From Pachypanchax playfairii (Eukaryota; Chordata; Actinopteri; Cyprinodontiformes; Aplocheilidae): a DNA stretch of 64,000 nt. Where the stretch lies: the NCBI GenBank assembly GCA_006937955.1, contig SSNP01000120.1, forward strand, positions 200,593-264,592. The letters are read 5' to 3'. Below the pieces are notes generated by a model. The model was not told the origin of the DNA. It made no database searches and worked only from the letters and a program-made list of their open reading frames with translations. Position numbers and translations under genes: made by a program. Numbering within the stretch: position 1 is the stretch's first letter; every line of letters begins with the position of its first letter. Positions 45,105-56,639 of this stretch are shown piece after piece.

Positions 45105-46206
45105 GTGAGAAACCTAAGGCTGCCTCTGCAGTGGTCATACTAAACATTCATGCATTTACTAACACAGTATTTTTCATAAACCTGTGACAGAAAATTTAAA
45201 AAACAAAAACTGAAAATACTTCATTTAAAATAGTAGATATTTTTTCTGGTCGTATCACAATGTAAGTCTCTGTACATGTATAAACTCATCCAATATGTCC
45301 AAACCTGCAAACATGACATTTGATTCATTTTAAAATGGTAAGCAGATTGTGTAATATGATCTACTCTATATAATTTTCGATTGCTCTGAAATTTCTAAAA
45401 CCTTTGGTTCTACTCAATGTCCACTAGATGGAACCACTTCTCTGTTCACATGAACTATCATCTGCACCATAACAAGATACTTTATTAAATAATTTTAAAA
45501 AATATTCTTATGAGAGTCAGGTAGATGCAAAAGATGGGAACACAACATTTTTTATCCTTTTATTTGTTTTTTTTTTAACCTCTCTGGGACACAGATCGTG
45601 AAAATAAAGTAAATAAATAAAAAGTTTTTAATTCATGAAAAATAGAGTTTTGTGTGAATTTTAAACTTGTTCTTTCATTCTAGAATCTCCATCTACATAA
45701 GCAATGGCTGCAGCTTTAACTGCTGAAAAATCTTCAGATGGTTGATCATTTTAATAATAACAGTACTACTACTATACTACTACTACTAATAACAAATGTG
45801 AATCTGTGAAAATGTTAAACTATACTACTGAGCATAGACATTTTGTCTAAGATTAATGAAACATCATGTGATTTAGGTGGCTGTGACATGACGGATGGCA
45901 TCATGTTGTCTTCCCTTCTTATTTTGAAAAGCCTTTAGGTGTGCTCGAGGTAAACGCTGTGCTGTATGCCTCCCTCCCTCACCCCCACCCCCCCGCTGCC
46001 ATCCTTGTCTTGGTCTTTTGAGACTGCATAAGTCCTCGCTCAATTTTGAAAACTTCAAATCCTTTTAAAATCAGCTTTATTTCCATGCATGCCAACTACC
46101 TGAAACCTTTTGTGGATAGTTGAATGAGACCCACCAAAGCACGATGTGTTAAAATGTTTTTTAGTGAGATCCACTTAGACAAGTTTCACAACAGTAGCTT
46201 AAAGTT
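45105..46206. other. Intron, no gene seen
   Basis: AT-rich with a CTACTACTA run near 45765-45790 and a pyrimidine/C-rich block at 45965-46000. Only short chance ORFs. Confidence 0.6.
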
Positions 46207-46210
46207 TTAA

Positions 46211-46556
46211 AGAGGCCATTTCATACAAATTTCAGGACTTTGTGGTTATTTCTTACGTATTAACCAGCAATATGAAACTTTTTATATCTAAAAAACGTTA
46301 GGAAACACTGATTAACAGGTTTCGTCAAGCTTCGGGCAGCAGCAGATTGGCTAACAAACTAGTCTATGAAAGCAAGGTATACTGTTTCCTGCCCCGCTGC
46401 GCATGGCAACAGCAGACATTCTCTCTTCCTGTTTGCTACATCTTATGCTACAGCTTTTAGCCAGCAGCATGCTAGGTTTTCAACTGGTTTCAACTGCGGT
46501 AGCAGCTGAATACTAACGAACAAAGAAGTTGTGACGAAACAAGTACCGGCCGTATT
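46211..46556 (+). mobile_element. TTAA-flanked MITE family M1, 3'-truncated copy
   Basis: Follows TTAA (46207-46210) with AGAGGCCATTTCATAC. Homologous in inverted orientation to 60672-61215; shared blocks are AGCCAGCAGCATGCTAGG, TTTCCTGCCCCGCTGCGCATG and GTTGTGACGAAAC. Homology stops near 46556. Confidence 0.75.
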
Positions 46557-46717
46557 ATCCAATAATGCTATAAAAAGTCATGAGATTTGTAACTAGTTGA
46601 TTTTTTGAAAAAGGGTCCCTAAAGGAGTCTAAAAACTCGGTAAAGAACCGACACAGTTGCTACGTTAGCAGCGCTGCTCCTTGCACCTGCATATTACAGA
46701 CTGGGATGAAGTCACAT

Positions 46718-47033
46718 GACTGTACACTGGATGTGATTGTATGTGTTTCCAGTCTTTGTAACCACTGTTTTTCTGCAAACTTTGCATGTTACAGTAGTTT
46801 GCCCCTTATCTGATTTTGTGTAACCAAACCAGTTCCAAATTGTGGAGCTAGCTATTCCCCTTCCAGTCCGCCTTCCACCATGCTTGTTTTCACTCAGCAC
46901 ATGAACAGTGAATTGGGCGTGCACAAAACTACGTTATCAACATGACTTATCATTATTATCACAAGGAGACATTTTTATCATGAGGAGAATTTTCAACAGT
47001 ATATCACAAACGATAAGATATTGCCCATCCCTA
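46718..47033 (-). pseudogene. hAT element 5' end with BED zinc finger
   Basis: The right border, read on the minus strand, starts TAGGGATGGGCAATATCTTATCG, a typical hAT terminal repeat. About 110 bases inside, a frame encodes GGRRTGRGIASSTIWNWFGY followed by CKVCRKTVVTKTGNTYNH. This is the BED-type zinc finger that begins ZBED-like hAT transposases. The frame is cut after the second cysteine pair region, and nothing of the catalytic core remains. Confidence 0.75.
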
Positions 47034-47850
47034 TTGAAACAATGATGATTTTATATTCAAAAAATGATACATTTTTAATAAAGCAGTTGCTAAATTAACA
47101 CAAAAACTGTGTATACAACATGGTTGTATTTAGACTTTAGCAACAATCTGTTGTAATTTTCAATCCTCAATTTATTTGTTTCATTGCATTGGCTGGAAGG
47201 CTTTTTTCTAGCAAAATGTGGGTTTCAAAGGATTTCCAGTCTGTTTTAGGTGATGTGCTGCATGAGTTGGTTCTGCCGGAATTTCAGTCCTTTTTTATGT
47301 TTGTTTTTTCATCTTTTTTGATCTGTTTCTCCAGCTGCAGAGTTGTTTACAAGTAGAAGAAGCTGCTGTCTAAATCCAACTAATGTCTGTAATAAAAACT
47401 GAAATCCCTGACATGTTATAAAGACAGCACATCATGGAAAAAAAATATTCAAATAAAAAAATTGAAAAATAAAATGCAAGATTTAATCCATTTACTCACT
47501 CTTCTAGCTGGATTTAAGACTACACAATCATGTACAGAGTGCAGAAAGAGGGTTGTACATCATGCTATTTAGCTTCTTGGGCTTTTTAATCTTATCTCTA
47601 TCTTTATAATATATATGTTTAGACCCAAGCTGGTGCAAAGACCTGTTCTGTCTTTGCTGTTTTGTCCATCCATGAAATTAATATTCTTTTTTGGGGACTT
47701 TGACATATTCCAAAACTGATGAATTACACCCCCAAGCAAATGACAATTTACATATTTTAATGTGGTCGCAAAGAGGTGGGTGATAGTCACCACAATACAG
47801 ATGTTCCCGGTGCTGCTTTTGTGTTTGGGCAGATCATTTCAGCGTGTACC
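47034..47850. other. Intron, no feature recognised
   Basis: AT-rich DNA with short A-runs; no conserved frame. Confidence 0.6.
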
Positions 47851-47854
47851 TTAA

Positions 47855-48304
47855 AGGAGAACGCCCGTTTTTTGCAATTGGGGCCTTATTTATTCTGTGA
47901 GATGTGTTTTACTCGTCATCAGTGGTACTTTTTTGTGATTTGGATTCGTCTCGGAGATCAGTTTAAATCAGTTATTTTTTTAACCTCATTCCTCATTTTG
48001 CTGTTGTACCCAGGATATGCGCAAAATCGACCCATTTTTTCTACACTGAAAACAAGAGTTCCGATTTGTGTGTTGCTACGAATAGCTAAGGAGTAGCAGT
48101 TTCAAACAACTTCCTTACAGGTAATACGTGAGTGGGCACGGAGAGATGACATCACTCTCCCGTCACTGTAAAAAATATAATTTCTATGAGCGCAGGATTC
48201 AAGATGGCACTGGAACGGAATAAACAATAGAGTATCTAAATGGCCAGATTAAACAGATTCACAGAATAAATAAGGCCCCAATTGCAAAAAACGGGCGTTC
48301 TCCT
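47855..48304. mobile_element. TTAA-flanked MITE with about 50-bp perfect inverted ends
   Basis: AGGAGAACGCCCGTTTTTTG and on to TTATTTATTCTGTGA is repeated in inverted form at the right end without mismatch over about 50 bp. TTAA stands on both sides (47851-47854, 48305-48308). 450 bp, no coding capacity. TTAA duplication is typical of piggyBac and related groups. Confidence 0.9.
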
Positions 48305-48426
48305 TTAAACGCTGATTGAAGTTTTGTGGTTATACCTTAGTCATTTACAAAAAAAAAAAAAAACGATTAAAACAATTATTAATATGTTAACGTTGTATTT
48401 TACTGTTAAAAGAACGAACTATTTAA

Positions 48427-49592
48427 AGGTCCCATATTATGAAAAATCTACTTTTTCTGGGATTTGGGGTGTTATTGTGTGTCTGTGGTGCATACTGTAT
48501 ATACACATACAAAGTTGGGAAAAAACCCATCCGTGCTGTTTTGGTGAGATAGGGATTTCTGAATCAAGTCTAATAAGTGTGCAGTTCAAAATTGTCCCGG
48601 CTTTCGACGCCATAAGCTAGGGGGGGGTACAGCAGTAACGTCCTCGGACACCCGCAATTCTGTTACTGATTCGAAACCACTGGTTCAGATTAGGAAACTC
48701 ACCACACAAAATGTTCTGTTGTTGTTTGCTGCTCAGAAGGAAAAAAAACAGTTCATCAGGTACCAGATGAAGAGGACAGAAGAGCAGCATGGATTGAATT
48801 TATTTATGATGTCCCTGCTACCGTTCGCAAAAAACGACCGGAGCTAACAATGTTACCAGAGCTGATCTGCTGCTAAGAAGAACCGGAGCCAAGGTGCGGC
48901 TGAGCCGAGCTGCTGTTAATAAAGAGCTAACACCGTTACATCTCTTTCTGGGTCAAACCGGTAAGATTGAAGAACCGCATCTCTATCAGGTGCAGCAAAA
49001 CAACACAGATACATGAGTAAATGTCAGACTAACCTTTCAATAACGTGCTATTGGAGTCATCAGGTTCAAAGTACCTCAGTCCAAAGTTTTTAGTCACATT
49101 TTAAGTCAATTTCTTGGCACTGCAACCCTTGTTTATCATTCATTGCAGTGTAATCAGCTGTTTGTTTACCAGCACCGCTAAAAGCTCCGATGTCTCACGA
49201 ACACGCAGAGAACAGAGATGGGCGGGGCTTAGAGCTGTTAGGATGCCGAAGAGCTGTGCCCACATGAAACAGAGCATTTCAAAATGAGGTGAGAGGAGAC
49301 AAGATTGGGAACAACAGCTAAACTTTCAAAAAGGGCCAATTTGAACAATACATGTCTTTTACATGTCATTGAGATGTAAAGGAAGGATTCAGAGTAGTGT
49401 TGTCAAAAAAAACGGGACTTCGGTACCAACCCCGTACTAAAAAAATCAAAACGTCACGGTACCGAGATTTCGTAGGTACCGGTGGTACCGAGGACCCGTC
49501 TTAACCCGTGTCCTTGATTCACATGAATCGCGCATGCAGTCGCCTTTTAAGCAATGCTGCAGAGTGTGTGAAAAGTTCATAATATGGGAGCT
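48427..49592. mobile_element. TTAA-flanked MITE (AGGTCCCATATTATG ends)
   Basis: The left end AGGTCCCATATTATG and the right end CATAATATGGGAGCT are inverted repeats between TTAA sites (48423-48426, 49593-49596). The interior has no transposase. Near its right end, at about 49397-49530, a truncated hAT end (GTGTTGTCAAAAAAAACGGGAC with GGTACCG repeats) is inserted. Confidence 0.8.
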
Positions 49593-49984
49593 TTAAAATA
49601 TTACATAGCGAGTTGCCATGGTAACCGGCCTAAAGATCATCCATTATGATATATAAACAGTGAAATAGCGTATTAACATCTGTTCTGAGCTCTGTTGTCA
49701 CGACTACTGTGGAGGAGATTAGGGTTACCTCCTGTCATCCGTACAACATGTCACAGTGATCTAACACTTTGTGCCCAGACTTGATTTGCAGCTCAAGGCT
49801 GATTATAACCTTCTTTTCCCAGCCCTTCATTACATTAACCGGAATTTGTGACCATCGATATATATATATAACTGGATTGGATGTCACGTGACTACCCACA
49901 TGACGCACATGCGCCATTGCTATGCATTGAGTCAAACTGGCACGCAGCAAACAGCGACGCAAAGAGGCACAAAAAGGGACTGGA

Positions 49985-50052
49985 TGTTTTGCCATCAACT
50001 GTCAAAATTATGACAACAAAATCACGAGGTCCAGAGAAATCACCTTTTACAG
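49985..50052 (+). pseudogene. THAP-domain exon-like fragment
   Basis: One frame reads CFAINCQNYDNKITRSREIT and then FYR before a good donor (ACAG|GTGAGT at 50053). The Cys-x4-Cys start with INC and the hydrophobic FYR ending match the first coding exon of THAP zinc-finger proteins and of P-element-like transposases. No initiating ATG is in frame directly upstream, and no following exon with the rest of the domain (C-x2-H) was found. It is likely a remnant of a THAP/P-type transposon. Confidence 0.45.
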
Positions 50053-51440
50053 GTGAGTAAAACACATTTTAATAGAGAAAAATTATTAAGGGCAGCGTGA
50101 AGTGGGTCAGTGTTTGACGTGTCTATATCACTAAGCAGAACCACTTTGCTGGGGGTTTAGGTACGTGTATAAAACTTATAAACTTATGAAACAGCAGTTA
50201 CTGGACTAGTCAATGGCAAATTGTTATTATTTATGTTTTGTTTGATTAAAACTATAGAGAGCAAAATCTACCTACCGTATACACATATGTTTTCAGGTAT
50301 AAAAACTACTGTGGATAAAAACTACTGAATTCAAGCCATTCAGATTGTACTTCTATCTTGTCTAAGATATAAGACAAGATAGAAGTGTCACCTGAAAGTG
50401 GAAGATTGTCTCTTATGTATCAATGCTTTATTTTTATTATTTGTTTAAATACTGTACTGCCCTTTGGTCCAGTGCTGGTTGTTCTGAAGTGCTTTCTAAA
50501 AAAGTCAGATTGGATTGGATAGACTGAATATTAAGAGGCTGATAAATTTGCATGAACAGCACTGTGATGCAACCTTGAAAACAGCAAAACTCAGTGCAGT
50601 TTTTTTTCATCACACAGCTTTTAAAGATATATTGAATGTTAGTTCTTGGGCATATGATGCCCTATTTTCGCTTCATTTTCTTGCTGTAAGCTGTAACATT
50701 TAAGATATGATCAAAAAGAAATATATATTCAACCAAAGGCTGTGGAATAATGATTTGTCTTGTAGCCTAAATACGGGTTAATTCTTGCCAGTTATCCTTG
50801 CATATCCATGCATCATTTGTATTAGCTATCTTTTATCAGATGAGTAATTGCTGCCTTTGTGTCACTCACTCTGATTAGCCTTATCGCTGCAGCAATACAT
50901 TTAAAATGGGTTCTCCTAAGGACAACCTCAACATCTTTAATACTAGGATTATAAATGAGAAGAAACCTGGTTGTCATGAGATAAAAGTGATTTCATTGTA
51001 CTGTGTAAATGGCATCAAATTTTGAAGCTATTAGTCAAACCTTTAACTGCTGGAGTTTTTTCAGAAAATTCAGATTTTTGGACAAGACATTTTCAAAAGG
51101 CTGGCCTATAATAGTGAAAGATAAAGGGATAGTGAGAGAAATCCTGAGACTGACCGAAAGTTTCAGAAGGTAACAATTTCAATGATGAGCAAACCTCTAA
51201 ACAAAAAATAATCATGTCATTTGTTTTTTTTTTTTCTAAATAAAAAAAAACATAAATCGCCAAACATTCATTGAAATGTCTGTATTTGTAGTGCAAAAAG
51301 TGTCTAAAGTTATTCTCACAACGCTGACTAAAGATCCTCATTTTGGCCCTTTGTTATTTTGTCTGTATGACAACAAAAGCAATGACAGTAAATTGTTTTT
51401 CTGAACAAAAGTAACCAACCCAGTTCACATGTGTCACTGA
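50053..51440. other. Intron with a 15-bp perfect hairpin
   Basis: The arms ACTTCTATCTTGTCT (50349-50363) and AGACAAGATAGAAGT (50372-50386) enclose an 8-base loop. The rest is AT-rich without recognisable genes. Confidence 0.7.
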
Positions 51441-51444
51441 TAAT

Positions 51445-51915
51445 ATGGCTGAAAGTACTAGGCAAGTTTTGGGACTAGTAAAACAAACCCAAATGTGTGA
51501 GCTCCTACTATCCATCTGCACCAAACATCAGTTAGTTATCACAAACTCATGTTTCAAGCATAAAGATAAACACAAGCATTTATGGATGCACCCACACTCC
51601 AAACACTGGCATTTGATTGACTTTAATAGTACTCGTCAATGTGATCTTTGTTACTTTCTCTATACCAGAGTAATGCGAAATGCAAACTGCAGTACAGACC
51701 ATAACATGATTTTATCAAAAACAAGATTGAAAGTAAGATGCATGATGAAAAAAATGCATAATTGCACACACAAGCTGGATGTAAACAAAACTAAAAATAC
51801 AAACACAAGATATCATGTAGACAAGAAACTGAGCAAGATATTGACCATCACATCTGGTTCAGTGGATGAGAAATGGGAGTTTTTCAAGTTTACTGTATAT
51901 GATGCTTTCAAGTAG
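51445..51915 (+). pseudogene. LINE AP-endonuclease, C-terminal fragment
   Basis: 156-residue open frame containing HQLVITNSCFKHKDKHKHLWMHPHSKHWHLIDF and later STDHNMI. These match the final part of the exonuclease/endonuclease/phosphatase fold of non-LTR retrotransposons (in fish often annotated as craniofacial development protein 2-like). WMHP-x-SKHWHLID and the TDH triad with the catalytic His are the diagnostic blocks. The N-terminal catalytic acids are missing, and no reverse transcriptase follows, so the piece is inactive although the frame is still open. Confidence 0.75.
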
Positions 51916-52880
51916 GTGTTGGGGGTTCTCCACATGTTGGTACTGTGGCTGTTTTAGCTATTGTCTATGTAGGCGACTGCTCATATTCTGTTCAAGCGCT
52001 CAGAACAAAAAAAAAAAAGAAGAAAAAAGACAGATTTGAAGACTGGGGTTGGGGGGACACTGACGGTTTCATCCAGGGCGCAGAACTAGCAAAGATCACT
52101 ACTGCATAGGCATGAGGACTGATTTAATGAGAACAATAACAAACTTTGCAACATTTTTCAGAACAAAAAACAGGCTTGAATTTCTGAAGCACAATGACAC
52201 TAAAACTATAAATGGGTTAAGCTGCTTGTGTGAACTCATTTTTTTTTAACAGGCGTTAGACATGTCACATATTGGAACTTCACTATGTGCACATTTCACC
52301 ATAATTTTCCACCTGAAATATAATGCAGGCATAAAGAGAGGGAGTATTTAGACAATAATTTTCTTTACCTGTATGTTCCTGTTCAGGATCACAGGGGGGC
52401 TTCTGTTTATCTCCTGCAGTCTTTGGGTGTGAGGCAGGGTTACACATTGAACAGGTCTACCCCCCTTAATGCTGGTGAATGGTGTTAAAGGTTTTTAGTC
52501 AGTTGATGTTTTTTATATACATACTATTTTTTCAGGTATCAACTTCTGTTGATCAATAATAGTTCCTACTATGAAATTGTAATTTTTCTAATACAATGAG
52601 CAGGAATTAGTTATTTGATGTTTAAAAGACATGATGGTGTGCAGGTCAGTGGGCAGGACTTTCAGTCCCACGTCTATCAGGCAGACCTGTGGCTCCATGA
52701 GTCCAACATGTGAGCCCCAGCGAGTGAAATATTATGGCTTCACTTTTGCATAAGACAAATATCATCCATCTTTATATACAATCTTTGCTGTATGCACTCA
52801 TTCATACACATATGGAATCTATTTTTATTGACTTTGGTTTTAATTTGATGTTAAAAAAAGTTTGTAAGTTTGATCAAAGT
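51916..52880. other. Intron with minor repeat fragments
   Basis: Near 52385-52470 is a short piece of the common fish repeat with ATCACAGGGGGGCTTCTG and GTGTGAGGCAGGGTTACAC. No gene is seen. Confidence 0.5.
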
Positions 52881-52889
52881 GGAAACATT

Positions 52890-53225
52890 CAGCTCAGCCA
52901 CAACTCCCTCCACCCATCTCTCTCTCTCTCCTGTGAAAACTGCCTCTCTGTCTCCTCCCTCTCATTCCAGGCTCTGTTACACTCTCGCTCCCTGCTCTCC
53001 TCAGTGGGGCTCAGTCAGACAGATGTAACACAGTGACAGAAGCCTGAGCTGAGCTGGCAGGCTGCAGGGGCCAGACCAGAGCCAGCAGCTCTGACTGGAG
53101 AGAACAGCAGGGCAGAGACAACACTCTACAGTACCCGTAGTGGTTCAGCTCAATTGTTATCTTTTGCTCTAGTCCGGACATGGGTGTGTGGATCTGTACA
53201 CTCATCATCACCCTGTGACTTAAAC
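52890..53225 (+). promoter_or_regulatory. Putative alternative promoter and 5' UTR with a short uORF
   Basis: Pyrimidine-rich, relatively GC-rich sequence with repeated CTCTCTC and CAGAGC/CAGCAG motifs precedes the ATG at 53226 and is free of recognisable transposons. A 12-codon upstream ORF (ATG 53180, TGA 53216-53218) ends 7 bases before the main ATG, which may reduce translation. No clear TATA box was seen; the start site is unknown. Confidence 0.4.
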
Positions 53226-53265
53226 ATGGAGCCTGATATCAGCACACAGCAAGAGGCCCAGCCTG
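53226..53265 (+). CDS. Alternative first coding exon (isoform b) of the RasGAP gene
   Basis: ATG in a good context (TAAACATGG) opens 13 codons, MEPDISTQQEAQP, plus one base before GTAAGTAAG, a near-perfect donor. The exon leaves phase 1, exactly like the exon at 44999-45104, so both could splice to the same downstream exon beyond the window. A short isoform starting MEPD is also known for human DAB2IP, which supports this reading but does not prove orthology. A transcript from here would lack the first half of the PH region. No domain is visible in the exon itself. Confidence 0.6.
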
Positions 53266-55525
53266 GTAAGTAAGATTTAAAGTCACATAAACTGAAAAAT
53301 TCTAAAAAGTTGTGATGAGAAAAAAGTTTAAAAAAAAAAAGAAACTTGTGACCCGATTCACTTCTTCACTGTGTTTTTTATGACCATGCTGTTGACTTGG
53401 GCCTCAGTAGTCATCATGAATAGGACTTCAGTCTGGTCTGGTGGGTGAAGGGTGACAATGGGATGAAATCATGCCCAAGATATTTAGCTTCAACTGGCCT
53501 TTTCTCATTCTTTTAAAGTACCTGACTATATAGGACTGGAGGGAAACTGTTAAATGAATTCTCTTTGGTTTGCTGTCTGTTTTGGATGAATTTTGTACAG
53601 TATTTTTAAATCAGGAAGCTCTTCTCTTTGTATTTGAACAGAATAATTAGCATATGTGCAGGCAGTGGATGTGGGATTTCTACTCAAAAGCAGCATGGTA
53701 ATTTGGGTGGTTATGTGAATCCTTTTACAGTATGTGGGTGTGCACTAGAAAACCTAGAACAGCATGAAAGAATGAAAGTGGGAAACGAGACGGAATGAGA
53801 GAGAATTGCTTACACAAATAAATCCAGGGTATCAAAACTCCACCATTGGCCAGATAGAGCTCATTCTTTTTCTTCCCTCTTCTTTTCTTTTCCTCTAACC
53901 ACTCCAAACATTAGAGCATAAACTTGAAAGTTTAAAGGCAAAAATTTAAAAAAAATCTCTGTTGCTAACTGGGCCAGAGAAGATGTTTTGTCTTCATGGC
54001 CAACGGGAAGGACTCTGCTGTGCTGTTGATGAAGAATGTGGTTAAGAGAATGAGTCAACAGAGAGAATATTTCCAGGAGGCCATAGTGTCTCCTTGCCAG
54101 CATCTAAACCACATTGCTTTACACACTGGGCTGTCTGCCATGACAGAGAAGAAAAGAGAAGGAAAACTGTAGAACAGAACTTTAGGATTTTTATCCTTCT
54201 CTCGAGAATAGAAACTTTTGCTAACAGTCTTAGTTGGATAAGTGAGAACATCGTGCTTTCCCACCACTACATCAAGGATCCCTGAAAGAAAATGTTGAGC
54301 AGCAACTTTCTCCATCTCTTCTGAGCCATTTCCCCTTTTCCAATGCATCCAGCTGCAGACATAAACATCAAGAGTCAATATAAATCTGATATCAGCTAAT
54401 TCAACTTTCAGCCACAGCAACGATTCACACTTTCTCAGTCTCTCAGTTATCAGATTTCACTCTCTCACACACACAGACTGACATAGCATTGATGTTGTTT
54501 GTAGCAAATCTATAAACAGATCAATGATTTTCCTTTCTCTATGCATATTATTGTCATATTATTAAGTTTACGTTGTGTATGTTAAAAGATGATAGCTGAC
54601 TGAACTGTAAGAGCATTTACTGTTTATCCACCAAAAACTCAGAACTGCTCATGCTTTTCTCACCTTATTTTGCTTAAAATGAATTTAAAAAATAGCATTA
54701 TTAGAGGACCTTTACCGCATAAAGGTTGACTATGTAGAATAAAAAAGAACTTTGCAATGATTTGTGATGTGTTTAAATCCTGTATCTCATGAAAAAAACA
54801 AAATATTCCATATAAAGATGTAAAAGTTGATGCCAGGAGCAAAGTTAAGAACAATTTCATCACTTTGTTGCAACACCTTTTTTTTTTAACCGACACTCAA
54901 AAAAAGTTGAATTAATTTGTTAGAAATAGTGTTTTATTCATCCACTCAGGCTTCAAAGGTGCAGGAACTTTTTTTCATCATAGTTTTTATAGTGACATAT
55001 CTGCAGTTTACCAGGCCTTTTTTGTTTATTATTTTGCTACATAGCAATGTAGTTTGTAGTATTTGATGAATGTTATTATTGGCTTGCATGAAGAAGGATA
55101 TCCTTAAGTGATTCAGTTTAAAGTGATTGTTCAGTGTATGTATGTGGATTTATTTAACAAATATGTGCTAAAACACTGTGAACAGTTTTGTTGCTTCGCC
55201 TAAAGAGAATATACATTCCTCATTTTTCTAAACTAAAGATTAACCTTACCCAGTATCACAGGTGCCTTATTGCTTTTTCATCCGCCATTCAGTCAGTCTA
55301 ATCCATCAGAATCAAGTTTATTTGTGTTACAGACAAGGAATCTGACTCCAGCTCACATTTGCTCTTATACTTTTAAATGAATGTAAAGATAAATAGACGT
55401 TATTAGATACAGAGCACATACATGAGATACATGTATAGCAGCACAGGCCACCATAAATAGCTGGTTGGTGTTTGAAGCTTGTTTATAGAAGAAAAATGTA
55501 ATTTTTCCATGAGAAAAATGTTTTT
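53266..55525. other. Intron, no feature recognised
   Basis: AT-rich DNA with short chance ORFs on both strands; none shows a family motif. Confidence 0.6.
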
Positions 55526-55529
55526 TTCT

Positions 55530-55826
55530 TCATAAGGGGTGATAAACCTGTTTGTTCAACATAGTGATGACCTGGGGGAAGAAGATGTTTTTGTATTTTG
55601 TGGTTTTGATGTACAGTGATCTGTAAAGCTGCAGAGAGAAGGAGGGGAGAAGTGGGTTTACGTTAGGGTTAGGGTGAGAGGGGTCCCTGCTGATACCACC
55701 TGCACTTTTCCTCACTCTAGAGGAGTCCAGGTCCTGGGTGGATGGCACAGTGGCAACAGTGATCCTCTCTCCAAACTTGATAGTTATCTGAATTCTGTTT
55801 CTCTCTAGTTGGGTTACTGAGACCAA
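55530..55826 (-). pseudogene. LINE reverse transcriptase C-terminal end
   Basis: The minus frame SVTQLERNRIQITIK, TVPSTQDLDSSRVRKSAGG, ISRDPSHPNPN and RSLYIKTTKYKNIFFPQVI is the typical end of CR1/L2/Rex1-type fish LINE proteins (DPSHPGH block, then a R/K-rich segment and SFFP). It is 5'-truncated and inactive. Confidence 0.75.
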
Positions 55827-55837
55827 CCAGACTGTGA

Positions 55838-55960
55838 TGGACTGCCACAGGAGATGCTGGAGGACTTCTAAACAGCCATTATTGAGTTTGTTCTCTGCCA
55901 GTCCATCACAGTCTGGTTTGTCTCAGTAGTCAAACTAGACAGAAACAGACTTCAGATTAG
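55838..55960 (+). pseudogene. LINE reverse transcriptase piece, inverted relative to its neighbour
   Basis: The + frame LPQEMLEDF*TAIIEFVL, then CQSITVWFVSVVKLDRNRLQ, carries the block just upstream of, and overlapping with, the one on the minus strand at 55530-55826. The two copies face each other across about 45 bp, and 55790-55846 and 55890-55946 form an inverted repeat of about 55 bp. Related to the fragment at 12904-13085. Confidence 0.7.
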
Positions 55961-56639
55961 CGCTAGTGCTCCTCTCTGCAAACCTGATAAATCACTGAAT
56001 GGGAGTTGTTGGCTGAGAAGGGGCTCTTCAACTTTTCAGAGTAGAATTTCTTTCATGCTTTGATTTTCTCATTTAGTGTGTTTCTGGTCTGGTTGTACAG
56101 GAGTCTGTTCCCACAGCTGTATGCATTCTCTTTAATCGCTCTAATCCCCCCTTCAGTTTGGGGGTAAACCAGAGTTTGTTGGTACACAAAAGTCCTTGCA
56201 AAAGTCGCTGTGATCGGTCAGTCTCAGTGATTTCCTATAAGTTTGATGCTGCAGTCCAATCAGTGCAGCAGGCCTGTAGTTCCTCCTTCCTGCCTGCTTT
56301 GCCTTAGTGGTCCATCTTCTCACAGTTTTGACTACAGGCTGGTTGGTGTCTTTCTCTAGCAGTCACTGGGTGAGAGATGGGGTAACACCTTGCCTGTAGG
56401 TAGGGAGAAGATGAACCATGCAGTGATTAGACAGACCCCAAGGCTGCATGTGGAAATGAATGATAGGTGTCCTTTAAAAGGAACAGGAATAACAGTGATC
56501 CAGCCATGCGCCCGAGGCACACTGGTGGTACAGGCTGACCCTCTTAGTCTCCTCCGCATGGTCAGTGTCTCCCTCCTTCTCTGGCACGATGCCATGCATG
56601 CTTGCCGGTCCGAGTCCTAACGGCGAGCAGTAGGGGATC
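55961..56639. other. Repeat debris, LINE-like minus-strand sequence
   Basis: Segments such as TTGGGGGTAAACCAGAGTTTG near 56158 and CTTTAGTGTGTTTCTGGTCTGGTTG-like stretches look like the 5' part of the same LINE family. No reliable frame. Confidence 0.35.

Noticed and set aside
53011..53211. 66-codon minus ORF in the putative 5' UTR
   Set aside because: No motif, and it overlaps the likely leader of the exon at 53226 on the other strand.
55660..55680. Telomere-like TTAGGG units
   Set aside because: Only about two units (GTTAGGGTTAGGGTG), which is expected by chance.
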